Source: Neisseria sp. KEM232
GTDB taxonomy: Bacteria; Pseudomonadota; Gammaproteobacteria; Burkholderiales; Neisseriaceae
DNA: 64,000 bases
NCBI RefSeq assembly: GCF_002237445.1
Contig: NZ_CP022527.1
Location: forward strand, 682,001-746,000
Direction: 5' to 3'
Positions within the stretch are counted from its first letter, which is position 1. Each line of letters opens with the position of its first letter. This document shows positions 44,360 through 54,468 of this stretch, piece after piece. The notes below the pieces were generated by a model. That model saw nothing but the letters and a program-made list of their open reading frames with translations. It was not told where the DNA came from and ran no database searches. A program made the translations under genes and the position numbers.

Positions 44360-45034
44360 TCAGGAAACCAGCGATTTTGCCAGCAGGTAGCCCGCCGACA
44401 CAAAGATGATCACCAACACCAGCACCACTGCCGTGCCGACCAGCACGCGTTTGTTGTACAGCGCCGACTGCCAGCCGTTGAGTATGCCCAACTCCTGCAA
44501 CAGCTCGGCTTCCAGCTCGCTGCGTATCCGGCGGCGTATTTGCCGCTCTTCCGCCTGTTTTTCCTTCAACATGCGGTAGGCCAGCTCGTGCTGCTTGCGG
44601 TGTTCGAAGGCCAAACGCTCCTGCCATTCGATGCGTTTGCGGTAGATATAGGCTTCGGTGGCGGTTTTCGGATGCAGATGGCAGGTGGGGCATTCGACGG
44701 TGTCCGGGTCTTCGAAGATGGTGAAGCACACGGGACACTGCGGCACGGGGCTGGCGCGGTTTTGGCTGCCGTCGTCTTCGTCGTGCATCAGTTCGAGCGA
44801 CACGCGGATAATGACGTCGAGGCCGAGGTAGCCGAAATAGTTTTGCGCATTGAGGCGCTCTTCGTTGGTGCAGCGCTCGGCAATCAGCGCCTGCGGGTTT
44901 TCTTCCAGAGCAAGAATGACTTCGTCCGCTTCTTCGGCGGACAGGTGCTGACGGATGCTGTTGTCCACCTGAGCGTGGTCGATGCCGGGCGGATAGGAGA
45001 TGTAAACGTCGAACAGTCGTTGATGGGCGCTCAT
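44360..45034 (-). CDS. Zinc-ribbon membrane protein of unknown function
   Basis: The 224-aa protein has an N-terminal cytoplasmic domain (VYISYPPGIDHAQVDNSIRQ), a four-cysteine zinc ribbon CPVCFTIFEDPDTVECPTCH (about residues 99-118), a charged coiled coil (about 130-185) and one C-terminal membrane segment (VGTAVVLVLVIIFVSAGYLL). This suggests a tail-anchored protein facing the cytoplasm. I do not recognise a function. Confidence 0.75.
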   Translation of the reverse strand: MSAHQRLFDVYISYPPGIDHAQVDNSIRQHLSAEEADEVILALEENPQALIAERCTNEERLNAQNYFGYLGLDVIIRVSLELMHDEDDGSQNRASPVPQCPVCFTIFEDPDTVECPTCHLHPKTATEAYIYRKRIEWQERLAFEHRKQHELAYRMLKEKQAEERQIRRRIRSELEAELLQELGILNGWQSALYNKRVLVGTAVVLVLVIIFVSAGYLLAKSLVS

Positions 45035-45252
45035 GGAGTGTTCCTGCTGTGGATAAAAAGCCGCCGGCGGGGCAGCGGCGTGGCGGCGGATTATAGCGCA
45101 TCGGCTCTGCGCGGACGGCTCTGCGCCGTAAAAGGCGTAAATTTGTGATTTTCGGAACGGTATCGGCGGCGCCGCGTGCGGGCAAGAGGCCGTCTGAAAC
45201 CCTGCCGCACCTTCCGTTTTCCCCGTTTTCAGACGGCCTCGGGCAGATAAGG

Positions 45253-45276
45253 AAAAGCCCGAAACTTGTCGGGCTT
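45253..45276 (-). terminator. erpA terminator
   Basis: On the minus strand AAGCCCG-N8-CGGGCTT is followed by TT, 17 bases after the erpA stop; DUS follow beyond. Confidence 0.7.
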
Positions 45277-45292
45277 GCTCTGATGCAGCGGC

Positions 45293-45631
45293 TCAGACGG
45301 AGAACGACGAACCGCAGCCGCAGGTGGTTTCGGCATTGGGATTGCGGATAACGAACTGCGAGCCGTGCAGGCTTTCGGTGTAGTCGATTTCCGCGCCGAC
45401 GAGGTATTGGTAGCTCATCGGGTCGACGAGGAAAGTAAGGCCGTTTTTGACGATTTCGAAATCGTCGTCGTTTTTGATTTCGTCAAAAGTAAAGCCGTAT
45501 TGGAAACCGGAGCAGCCGCCGCCGTTGACGAACACGCGCAGTTTCAAATCGGGGTTGTTTTCTTCGGCAATCAGATCGGCCACTTTGACGCAGCAGCTTT
45601 CGGTGAAAATGATGGGGGATTCGTCCGACAT
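45293..45631 (-). CDS. erpA: Iron-sulfur insertion protein ErpA
   Basis: This 112-aa A-type carrier delivers [Fe-S] clusters to target proteins. The three ligand cysteines are Cys40 (NGGGCSGFQYG), Cys104 and Cys106 (TTCGCGSSF). Start at 45631 (MSDESPIIFT) has AAGGA upstream; the longer frame has no support. It stands between the zinc-ribbon gene and nadK, all on the minus strand. Confidence 0.95.
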   Translation of the reverse strand: MSDESPIIFTESCCVKVADLIAEENNPDLKLRVFVNGGGCSGFQYGFTFDEIKNDDDFEIVKNGLTFLVDPMSYQYLVGAEIDYTESLHGSQFVIRNPNAETTCGCGSSFSV

Positions 45632-45730
45632 GGTTTTTTCCTTCTTTAAATATATGAGTGCGCCTGTATTTTCGCGCAATCGCGACAGGGTGGCAAGGTG
45701 GGGCGCGGCGCGGGGATTTCAAGGCCGCGT

Positions 45731-46639
45731 TCAGTCGTGCTGCGAAATCGGTACGAGCTGTTCGCCCCAGTGCAGTTTCTGGCGCAGGGTTTTGTAGTAG
45801 CTGTAGCCGACGGGATGGAGGACACGCAGGCTGTGGCGGTAGCGGCGGATGCGCAGGATGTCGCCGCTTTGGATGTCGGTATAGGACTGGCCGTCGAAAT
45901 GGGCGCGCGCGTCGCCCGCTTTGGTAATCAGGATGTCGATTTCGCAGGTGTCGGACACGGCAATCGGGCGGTTGGTCATCGACTGCGGGCAGATGGGCAC
46001 GAGGGTGAAGGCGCGCAGGCTGGCCTGCAGAATAGGCCCGCCCGCCGCCAGCGCGTAGGCGGTCGAACCGGTAGGCGTGGAGACGATAAGGCCGTCCGAA
46101 CGCTGGGTGTAGACGAACTCGCGGTTGATAAAGGTTTCAAACTCGATCATCTGCCCCGCGCCGCCGCGCGAAATCACCACGTCGTTGAGCGCGAGCGACT
46201 GCTGCACGCATTCTCCTTCGCGTATCAGGTCGGTTTCCAGCAGGATGCGCTCTTCGGGCAGGTGTTTGCCGGTGAGCATACCGCCGATCTGCTGCAACAT
46301 TTCTTCGCGCGGCACTTGGGTAAGAAAGCCCAAATGTCCCTGGTTGACGCCGATCAGCGGGATGCGGAAAGGGGCGGCTTTGCGGGCGGCGGAGAGAAAA
46401 GTGCCGTCGCCGCCCAACACGATAATCAGGCTGCATTCGCGGCCGATGTTGTCCTTGTCCGTTATGCGGCATTGTGCCAAATCTTCCGGCCGAACCACGC
46501 CGCCTTCGACGCTTTCGCAATCGACGAACACTTCGATTTTTTCCGCCAGAAGAAAGCCGAGCAAATCGTGCAGACACTCTTCAATCTGCGGCGTTTGCGG
46601 GCGGGTGACGATGCCGATGCGTTTGAATTCGGTAATCAT
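45731..46639 (-). CDS. nadK: NAD kinase
   Basis: NAD kinase makes NADP from NAD. The 302-aa protein contains the GGDGT motif (residues 76-80), LIGVNQGHLGFLT, and the conserved ALNDVVISRGG and TPTGSTAYALAAGGPI segments. The N-terminus MITEFKRIGIVTRP is typical of the proteobacterial enzyme. Length is normal and no lesion is seen. Confidence 0.96.
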   Translation of the reverse strand: MITEFKRIGIVTRPQTPQIEECLHDLLGFLLAEKIEVFVDCESVEGGVVRPEDLAQCRITDKDNIGRECSLIIVLGGDGTFLSAARKAAPFRIPLIGVNQGHLGFLTQVPREEMLQQIGGMLTGKHLPEERILLETDLIREGECVQQSLALNDVVISRGGAGQMIEFETFINREFVYTQRSDGLIVSTPTGSTAYALAAGGPILQASLRAFTLVPICPQSMTNRPIAVSDTCEIDILITKAGDARAHFDGQSYTDIQSGDILRIRRYRHSLRVLHPVGYSYYKTLRQKLHWGEQLVPISQHD

Positions 46640-46687
46640 GGACTTGGCGGGGACGGTTGGACTGGATGGCGGGCGATTATGGCACGG

Positions 46688-47062
46688 TTAGAGGCCGTCT
46701 GAAAGCGGCTTGGCGGCTTTTTCAGACGGCCTCTGCCACACGGTTTGCGCCGCCTTGCCGTAGGTGATTTTCACGGGCGGATAGGGCACGGGGATTTTCT
46801 CCGAGATTCTGCCCGAATAGCGGCGTCCGGCAGGCTTTTGCAGGAGCAGGAAGTTCAGTTCGCCGCTTTGTCTGTCGAAACGTGTTTTGATGCCGGACAC
46901 GCCCATCGCGCTGTTGCCGAGCAGGCCGCCGATTTCGACTTCTGTGCCGTTTGCCGCGACGCGGAAATCCCAAATGTCCTGCCATTGTACTTCCTGTTCG
47001 GCGGCGGAGCAGGAAAGCAGGCATATCGCGCCCGATAAAAACACCATAATTTTGCCGTTCAT
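46688..47062 (-). CDS. Small lipoprotein whose C-terminus is a translated DUS hairpin
   Basis: The 124-aa protein has a lipobox Cys at residue 18 (LLSC) and a short beta-rich domain (WDFRVAANGTEVEIGGLLG, VSGIKTRFDRQSGELNFLLL). The last 15 residues, RPSEKAAKPLSDGL, are an inverted pair of uptake sequences read in frame, with the stop just beyond. A hairpin that normally sits after genes has therefore been pulled into the coding region. Function is unknown. It lies 29 bp downstream of the Mth938-like gene and may be co-transcribed with it. Confidence 0.7.
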   Translation of the reverse strand: MNGKIMVFLSGAICLLSCSAAEQEVQWQDIWDFRVAANGTEVEIGGLLGNSAMGVSGIKTRFDRQSGELNFLLLQKPAGRRYSGRISEKIPVPYPPVKITYGKAAQTVWQRPSEKAAKPLSDGL

Positions 47063-47091
47063 CGAAGCCCTCCCGTTTGCAGACGGCCTTT

Positions 47092-47478
47092 TCAGACGGC
47101 CTTTTCAGACGGCCACAGCCAAGCCCATACCTCGCGTCCTTCGCTTTGCAGCATCATCAGCGTGCGGCAGGCCGCTGCGGTGGACATATATTCGATGCCG
47201 ATACCGTGCGCGGCCAACGCGGCGTTGAGGCGCGGATGGAGAAACTGCTGCTTCGCCCCCGTGCCGACAATCACCACTTCCGGCCGGGCGCCCTCTGCCG
47301 GCAGCGCCTCAAAAGAAGCGGGCGACAAATCCTGCGGCGTGCGCTCCGCCGCAGGCCGGCACGCTCCGCCTGCCAGACAAACGGCCGATTCGAATACCCT
47401 GCCGTTGATTTTCAGACGGCCTTCCCCGTCCGTTTCCACCTCCCAACCGCCTGTCTGACTGTGCTCTTGAAACTGCAT
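47092..47478 (-). CDS. Mth938-like (DUF498) protein
   Basis: The 128-aa protein shows the DUF498/NDUFAF3-like pattern: a Rossmann-like core with PEVVIVGTGAKQQFLHP, GIGIEYMSTAAACRTLMMLQ and a final EVWAWLWP. Relatives assist respiratory complex I assembly in mitochondria; the bacterial role is unclear. The gene ends AAG GCC GTC TGA, so its stop codon belongs to an uptake sequence. Start is placed at 47478 (MQFQEHSQTG). Confidence 0.8.
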   Translation of the reverse strand: MQFQEHSQTGGWEVETDGEGRLKINGRVFESAVCLAGGACRPAAERTPQDLSPASFEALPAEGARPEVVIVGTGAKQQFLHPRLNAALAAHGIGIEYMSTAAACRTLMMLQSEGREVWAWLWPSEKAV

Positions 47479-47570
47479 ATTCCGCTTTCTGTATAAAGGA
47501 TTTTCGGGTAGCATTGCGCCTTTTTCGCAGGCAGTTTAACCATTCGGAAAACGCTTAACAAGGAGCAGCG

Positions 47571-48881
47571 ATGAAACCGGTCAGAATCGGCATTTTGGGT
47601 TTGGGAACAGTGGGCAGCGGCACGGTGGAAGTGCTGCGCGGCAACGCGGCGGAAATCGCCCGCCGCCTCGGGCGCGGGGTCAATATCTTTATGGTGTCTA
47701 CGCGCGACGAAGCCAAAGCCCGCGCCCTTTGCCCGGACGGAACGCGGATAACGGCCGACCCGTTTGAAGTCGTGCGCCATCCCGAAGTCGATATTGTCGT
47801 GGAACTCTTCGGCGGCACCGGCATCGCCAAAGAGCTGGTGTTTGAAGCCGTGCGCCACGGCAAACACATCGTCACCGCCAACAAAAAACTCCTCGCCGAA
47901 CACGGCAGCGAACTCTTCGCGCTGGCGGAGAAACACAACGTCATGGTGCAGTTTGAAGCCGCAGTCGCCGGCGGCATTCCCATCATCAAAGCCCTGCGCG
48001 AAGGCCTCGCCGCCAACCGCATCCGCAGCATCGCCGGCATCATCAACGGCACCAGCAACTTCATCCTCAGCGAAATGCGCGAAAAAGGCAGCGCCTTTGC
48101 CGACGTATTGAAAGAAGCGCAGGCGCTGGGCTATGCCGAAGCCGATCCCACCTTCGACATCGAAGGCCACGACGCCGGACACAAAATCACCATCATGTCC
48201 GCCCTCGCCTTCGGCACGCCCGTCAACTTCGCCGCCTGCTACCTCGAAGGCATCTCCAAACTCGACAGCCGCGACATCAAATATGCCGAAGAACTCGGCT
48301 ACCGCATCAAACTCTTGGGCATCACCCGCCGCAGCGAAAAAGGCATCGAGTTGCGCGTCCATCCCACCCTGCTGCCCGAAAGCCGCCTGCTGGCCAACGT
48401 CAACGGCGTGATGAACGCCGTGCGCGTCAACGCCGACATGGTCGGCGAAACCCTGTTCTACGGAGCGGGCGCGGGCGCGCTGCCCACCGCCAGCGCCGTT
48501 GTCGCCGACATCATCGACATCAGCCGCCTCATCGCCGCCGACAGCGGCCACCGCGTCCCCTACCTCGCCTTCCAGCCCGCCCAGGTTCAGGCGCAAACCA
48601 TGCTGCCGATGGACGAAATCACCAGCAGCTACTACCTGCGCGTCCAAGCCGAAGACAAACCCGGCGTGCTCGGCCAAATCGCCAACCTGCTGGCCGCGCA
48701 AAACGTCTCCATCGAAGCACTCATCCAAAAAGGCGTGCTCGACGGCCACACCGCCGAAATCGTTATCCTCACCCACAGCACCGTCGAAAAACACATCAAA
48801 GCCGCCATCGCCGCCATCGAAGCGCTCGACACCGTCGGCGAAAAAGTCATCATGATCCGCATGGAGAGCCTGCATGACTGA
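47571..48881 (+). CDS. hom: Homoserine dehydrogenase
   Basis: Hom reduces aspartate semialdehyde to homoserine for threonine and methionine synthesis. The 436-aa protein has the NAD-binding GLGTVGSGTVE (about residues 9-19), HIVTANKKLLAEHG, INGTSNFILSEM, EADPTFDIEGHDAGHKI with the catalytic Asp/Lys, and a C-terminal ACT domain (about 350-430) that in relatives senses threonine. RBS AAGGAG precedes the ATG. It overlaps the next gene by 8 bp. Confidence 0.97.
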   Translation: MKPVRIGILGLGTVGSGTVEVLRGNAAEIARRLGRGVNIFMVSTRDEAKARALCPDGTRITADPFEVVRHPEVDIVVELFGGTGIAKELVFEAVRHGKHIVTANKKLLAEHGSELFALAEKHNVMVQFEAAVAGGIPIIKALREGLAANRIRSIAGIINGTSNFILSEMREKGSAFADVLKEAQALGYAEADPTFDIEGHDAGHKITIMSALAFGTPVNFAACYLEGISKLDSRDIKYAEELGYRIKLLGITRRSEKGIELRVHPTLLPESRLLANVNGVMNAVRVNADMVGETLFYGAGAGALPTASAVVADIIDISRLIAADSGHRVPYLAFQPAQVQAQTMLPMDEITSSYYLRVQAEDKPGVLGQIANLLAAQNVSIEALIQKGVLDGHTAEIVILTHSTVEKHIKAAIAAIEALDTVGEKVIMIRMESLHD

Positions 48882-49338
48882 AACGGACAACAGGCCGTCT
48901 GAAAACGGCGGCGCAGAACCCGGCGACAGCCCCGAAGTACGCGCAGAAGCCAAGCGCAAAGCCAAAGGCAAAATCCGCACCATCCGCATCTGGGCGTGGG
49001 TGATTATTTCCCTGTTTCTGGCTACCGCGCTGCTGTCGAGATGCGCCATGTCCAAACCGCAGGCCAAGCAGAACATCATCGAATCCTGCATCCAAAACGT
49101 CCCCTACGCCCCCAAATGGCAGGCCGACCTGCAAAGCATGGGACTGGCCGATAACGACGGCAAACTTGTCGCCGACTACTGCCTGTGCATGTGGCAGGAG
49201 CCGCTCGACAAACTCAACCACAACCAGCTCAAAACCTTCAGCAGCCTCAAACCGCAGCAGCAGCTCGACCTCCTCGGCGGCGCCGACGCCTTCAACAAGC
49301 GCGACAAACAATGCCTGGCTGCCCTGAAAGGCAGATAA
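48874..49338 (+). CDS. Single-pass membrane protein of unknown function
   Basis: The 154-aa protein has a polar N-terminus including NRPSEN from an in-frame uptake sequence, a basic stretch, one membrane segment (about residues 41-59: IWAWVIISLFLATALLS), and a periplasmic domain with cysteines (ESCIQN, DYCLCMWQ, KQCLAAL). It overlaps the end of hom by 8 bp, so translation is coupled. No domain is recognised. Confidence 0.7.
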   Translation: MTETDNRPSENGGAEPGDSPEVRAEAKRKAKGKIRTIRIWAWVIISLFLATALLSRCAMSKPQAKQNIIESCIQNVPYAPKWQADLQSMGLADNDGKLVADYCLCMWQEPLDKLNHNQLKTFSSLKPQQQLDLLGGADAFNKRDKQCLAALKGR

Positions 49339-49342
49339 AACC

Positions 49343-49384
49343 AAAGGCCGTCTGAAAGTGCAAAATCATCTTTCAGACGGCCTC
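49343..49384. terminator. DUS inverted pair after the membrane protein gene
   Basis: Arms AGGCCGTCTGAAAG at 49345-49358 and complement at 49370-49383. Confidence 0.75.
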
Positions 49385-49440
49385 AAACTTTGTCCTCCAC
49401 GATCTTCTCCCATCCCACCTTATCCATGCCGAACAAACCA

Positions 49441-49470
49441 AAAGGCCGTCTGAATATTCAGACGGCCTTT
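49441..49470. terminator. Loop-less perfect 30-bp DUS palindrome
   Basis: AAAGGCCGTCTGAAT followed directly by its reverse complement. It lies 27 bp after the end of the Opa-like gene on the minus strand and has T runs on both sides. Confidence 0.75.
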
Positions 49471-49496
49471 TCTTAAAAACAGGCTGCAAACGCGGC

Positions 49497-50072
49497 TTAG
49501 AACTTCACGCGCACGCCGCCGTGGAATTCGTTGCTGTGGATTTTAATGCCTTCGTATTTGCCCCAGTGGTTGTAGCGGTATCCCGCATCCAAGGCGACGT
49601 TGTCGCTGATATCGTAGCTTGCGCCGACCATCGCGCCCAAGCCGACTTTGGTTTTGCTGTAGGTTTCTTTTTCATAGAATCCCGGAGCGGTTTCGGTGGC
49701 TTCCAAAGAAACGCGGTTGATGCCGATGCGTGCGCCGACATAGGGTTTGACCGCTGTGCCGGTGTCGAAATCGTAAATGCCCGACACGCCGACGCTGCGG
49801 GTTTTCAGTTTGAAACTGTCTGTGCCCCAGCGGTCGGCAAATGTTTCTTCATAGTTTTTGTAATGGGTGTAATCGACGGCAACGCGGGCGGTGCCGAAGT
49901 CGTAGCCTGCGGACAGGCGCGGGCTGAAGCCTTTGGCTTTGAATTTTCCGCCTTCGTCTTTGGCATGGACGCCGGCATAGCCGACATCGCCCTGAACGTA
50001 AAAACCGGGGTTGCCGGCAACAGCAGCGGCAGACAGACCGGTTGCAAGGGCAAAGGCAAGTAATTTTTTCAT
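49497..50072 (-). CDS. Opa/NspA-like outer-membrane beta-barrel protein
   Basis: The 191-aa protein has a signal peptide (cut after AVA, about residue 19) and an eight-stranded barrel pattern: alternating hydrophobic strands such as GFYVQGDVGYAGVHA, RLSAGYDFGTARVAVDYT, SVGVSGIYDFDTGTAVKPYV and a C-terminal strand HGGVRVKF ending in Phe. This fits the opacity-porin family; NspA is the closest well-known type. There is no CTCTT repeat, so it is not phase-variable like Opa. Confidence 0.85.
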   Translation of the reverse strand: MKKLLAFALATGLSAAAVAGNPGFYVQGDVGYAGVHAKDEGGKFKAKGFSPRLSAGYDFGTARVAVDYTHYKNYEETFADRWGTDSFKLKTRSVGVSGIYDFDTGTAVKPYVGARIGINRVSLEATETAPGFYEKETYSKTKVGLGAMVGASYDISDNVALDAGYRYNHWGKYEGIKIHSNEFHGGVRVKF

Positions 50073-50296
50073 GGTGTTTTCCTTAAAAATTAAAAATCAA
50101 ACCAAACCCGTTTTACGGCAAACGGGTTCGGGCGGCATTTTACGCATTTGAGATGGTCTTGAACAGCAGAAAACCTGACCCGCAGGCGGCGGCGCGGCTT
50201 TTTCAGACGGCCTTTCTGCCTGCCCCCCGCCGTGCTACCATCTGCCGCGCGGACACACATCCGCCAAAATTCAAACAACCGTACAAAGGAAAAAAC

Positions 50297-51442
50297 ATGG
50301 CAAACATCCCCCCCCTCCCCCGCCCCGACATCGATGCCGACGGCCTGCTCGAATATTCCGTCGTCTACACCGACCGCTCGCTCAACCATATGTCGCAGAA
50401 GTTCCAAAACGCCCTGCGCCATATCTCCGCCACCCTGAAAAAAGTCTACAACGCGCCATACGCCGCCGTTGTCCCCGGCACGGGAACGGCAGGCATGGAA
50501 GCCGTCGCCCGCCAGTTTGCGCGCGGCAGAAAATGCCTGATTGTGCGCAACGGCTTTTTCAGCTACCGCTGGACGCAAATCCTCGAACAGGGCGGCATCG
50601 CCGCCGAAACAAAAGTCCTCACTGCGCGGCAGGACGACGCCTTCCAAGCCCCCTTCTCCCCCGCACCGATAGACGAAGTGTGCGCCCAAATCGCCGCCTT
50701 CCGTCCCGACATCGTCTTCGCCCCGCACGTCGAAACCGCCTCCGGCATCATGCTGCCCGAAGACTATATCGCCCGCCTTGCCCAAGCCGTCCACGCCGTC
50801 GGCAGCCTGCTTGCCATCGACTGCATCGCATCGGGCTGCATCTGGCTCGACATGGAAAAACTCGGCATCGACATCCTGATTTCCGCGCCGCAAAAAGGCT
50901 GGAGCGGCAGTCCCTGCGCCGGACTCGTCATGCTGAATCAAGCCGCCTATGAGCGTGCGCAGCAAAACGAATCCGACAGCTTCGCCCTCGATTTGAAAAA
51001 ATGGCTCGCCATCATGCAGGCCTTTGAAAACGGCGGCCACGCCTACCACGCCACCATGCCCACCGACGGCCTGCTCCGGCTGTACGAAGTGATGAAGGAG
51101 GCCGAAGCCGCGGGCTTCGACACCCTGCGTGCCAAACAGATCGAATTGGGTGAAAAAATGCGCCGCCTGCTCGAAGCCGAAGGCTTTCCCAGCGTCGCCG
51201 CCGCAGGCTTCCAAGCGCCCGGCGTGGTGGTGTCCTACACCGAAAACCCCGACATCCAAAGCGGCAAAGCCTTTATCGGCCACGGCGTTCAGACGGCCTC
51301 CGGCGTGCCCCTGCAATGCGGCGAACGCGCCGATTTCCGCACCTTCCGCCTCGGCCTCTTCGGCCTCGACAAACTCGCCGACCCCGACCGCACCGTGCAA
51401 ACCTTCGCCGATGTGTTGGCTAAGGTGAAACAGGCCGTCTGA
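50297..51442 (+). CDS. Class V aminotransferase (serine-pyruvate/alanine-glyoxylate type)
   Basis: The 381-aa PLP enzyme has PGTGTAGMEAVARQF near the cofactor phosphate, LAIDCIASGC for the Asp that holds the pyridine ring, and ISAPQKGWSGSP with the Schiff-base lysine. The partner substrates are not clear. Start placed at 50297 (MANIPPLPRP) with AAGGAA upstream; a longer frame from 50153 reads through a DUS region. The stop is made by an uptake sequence (CAG GCC GTC TGA), and a second DUS core encodes VQTAS near 51290. Confidence 0.87.
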   Translation: MANIPPLPRPDIDADGLLEYSVVYTDRSLNHMSQKFQNALRHISATLKKVYNAPYAAVVPGTGTAGMEAVARQFARGRKCLIVRNGFFSYRWTQILEQGGIAAETKVLTARQDDAFQAPFSPAPIDEVCAQIAAFRPDIVFAPHVETASGIMLPEDYIARLAQAVHAVGSLLAIDCIASGCIWLDMEKLGIDILISAPQKGWSGSPCAGLVMLNQAAYERAQQNESDSFALDLKKWLAIMQAFENGGHAYHATMPTDGLLRLYEVMKEAEAAGFDTLRAKQIELGEKMRRLLEAEGFPSVAAAGFQAPGVVVSYTENPDIQSGKAFIGHGVQTASGVPLQCGERADFRTFRLGLFGLDKLADPDRTVQTFADVLAKVKQAV

Positions 51443-51487
51443 AAACGGACTTAGGCAAAGCCGAAACGGCACAAACCGTCTGACACA

Positions 51488-51720
51488 AAGAGGCCGTCTG
51501 AAAGACCCGAAAGGGCGTTTTCAGACGGCCTCTCTTTTCCCCAACAGTCAGACAAATACGGCGCTTGCCGCCAAAGCTGTACAGCATTCAAAGGCGTCCC
51601 ATATCCTCTCCGCCAAAAGGCCGTCTGAAAAGCGGCTTCGGCACAGTAGAAACGGCGCAAACCGTTTTGATGCCGAAAGGCCGTCTGAACACTCCGTTGC
51701 GGAATGTTCAGACGGCCTTT
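51488..51720. terminator. Two DUS inverted pairs between convergent genes
   Basis: Pairs at 51488-51534 and 51676-51720, with a single DUS near 51615. They separate the aminotransferase gene from der. Confidence 0.75.
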
Positions 51721-51732
51721 CCGTATCCGCCC

Positions 51733-53202
<1,470 letters not shown>

Positions 53203-53217
53203 GTTGCGGTTTCCGTA

Positions 53218-53260
53218 CAGGCCGTCTGAAAAGGTGGAAACAGGCTTTCAGACGGCCTGC
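53218..53260. terminator. DUS inverted pair between the small lipoprotein gene and der
   Basis: AGGCCGTCTGAAA arms around a 15-bp loop, ending close to the stop of the minus-strand lipoprotein gene. Confidence 0.7.
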
Positions 53261-53266
53261 ACCGGT

Positions 53267-53701
53267 TTATTTTTTGTTTAACAGTTGGCCGATGATGCGG
53301 TTGATTTCCGCCTGACGGTTGCCCGTTTTAAAATCGGGGTGCGCGCGCAGACTGGCGACAGCTTGTTTGGGCGTGCGGATAAGCAGGGAGATGTAGTTGA
53401 CACCGTCGCCTTTGCCGCTGGTGTTATAGCGGAGGTTGTAACGGCAGGCCGGGCTGTACAGGCGTTTGCGGTTGGTATCCACATTCACGCTTTCGCTGCT
53501 GATACCGTATTTGCTCAGGGCTGTTGCAATCTCCCTTTTCAATTCGGGATTCGGGTCTTTGGATTCGTGGCGGGCCATGATGCAGACATGGCGGATTTTT
53601 GCCAGTTCGGCTTCTCCGTTAGCGCCCAGCGAGGGGGTGGTGCTTTGGCATCCGGCAAGCAACATGCCGCCGCCGAGTATAAGCATAAGGGGGAATTTCA
53701 T
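53267..53701 (-). CDS. Small lipoprotein of unknown function in the bamB position
   Basis: The 144-aa lipoprotein has its lipobox Cys at residue 18 (LLAGC) and two further cysteines (HVCIMARHES, PACRYNLRYN). No domain is recognised. It lies between yfgM and der, exactly where bamB is found in many proteobacteria, but it has no beta-propeller repeats and is far too short to be BamB. Neisseria are known to lack BamB. DUS hairpins on both sides suggest separate transcription. Confidence 0.75.
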   Translation of the reverse strand: MKFPLMLILGGGMLLAGCQSTTPSLGANGEAELAKIRHVCIMARHESKDPNPELKREIATALSKYGISSESVNVDTNRKRLYSPACRYNLRYNTSGKGDGVNYISLLIRTPKQAVASLRAHPDFKTGNRQAEINRIIGQLLNKK

Positions 53702-53838
53702 CAGTGTCTCCTTAGTGGTTGGTGGGGTTATCAGTAACAATGCGGACTTGTCCGCGATATGGCAGAAGGCCGTCTGAAAACCGGCAGGGCATATGCTGTA
53801 TGCGGTTTGCCCGCAGTGGTTTTTCAGACGGCCTGATG

Positions 53839-54468
53839 TCATTTGAGTTCGCCGGCTTTCATCTCGAGGGTTTCGCGGCCGGGCGTGCCTTTCGGGGTTT
53901 TGTCCAAGGCCATGCGGTAAGCTTCGGCGGCTTCTTTGCTTTTACCCTGTGCATAGAGCACGTCGCCCTGCGTTTCCAAAAGCACGCCGGAGAAGGCGTC
54001 ATCGACGGGCGTTTTCAGGGTGGCAAGGGCGGCGGCGTATTTTTTCTGCTGCGCCTGTACGGATGAGAGCCGCTGCACGGCCAGTGCACGGACGAAGGCG
54101 TCCTGCTGGTTTTGCAGCACCCAGCCGAGCTGTTTTTCCGCTTCGGCATAACGGCCTTTGTCGAAATCGTCGGCGGCGGCCATCATGGTGGCTTGGGCGG
54201 CGGAGATGCTGTCGGGATGGTTTTGCTGCAAATTGAGCAGTTCGGCGCGGACGGCTTTGTCGTCGCTGCTGCCCTGCGCTTTTTCGACGAGGGCGGCCAG
54301 CGCGGCGGCGGCTTCGCCGTTTTTCTCCAGACGGTGGTGGGCGTACATCACCGAGGCGAAATAGGCGGCGGCGGCCAGCACCAGCGCGGCGAAGACCCAG
54401 CGCCCCCATTTGTTCCAGAGATATTTGAAGTTTTCGAGTTCCTGTTGTTCGTCTAAATGTGAAGCCAT
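53839..54468 (-). CDS. yfgM: YfgM-type ancillary SecYEG protein
   Basis: The 209-aa protein has a cytoplasmic start (MASHLDEQQELENFKYLWNK), one membrane segment (about residues 23-42) and a TPR-like periplasmic domain (about 60-200: AVRAELLNLQQNHPDSISA, RYAEAEKQLGWVLQNQ). In E. coli YfgM links the Sec translocon with periplasmic chaperones. It begins one base after the hisS stop, so it is coupled to hisS. Confidence 0.9.
   Translation of the reverse strand: MASHLDEQQELENFKYLWNKWGRWVFAALVLAAAAYFASVMYAHHRLEKNGEAAAALAALVEKAQGSSDDKAVRAELLNLQQNHPDSISAAQATMMAAADDFDKGRYAEAEKQLGWVLQNQQDAFVRALAVQRLSSVQAQQKKYAAALATLKTPVDDAFSGVLLETQGDVLYAQGKSKEAAEAYRMALDKTPKGTPGRETLEMKAGELK

Noticed and set aside
49497..50072. 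Phase-variable opa gene
   Set aside because: No CTCTT pentamer repeats are present in the signal-peptide region.
53267..53701. BamB
   Set aside because: The protein has 144 residues and no beta-propeller repeats; only the position fits.
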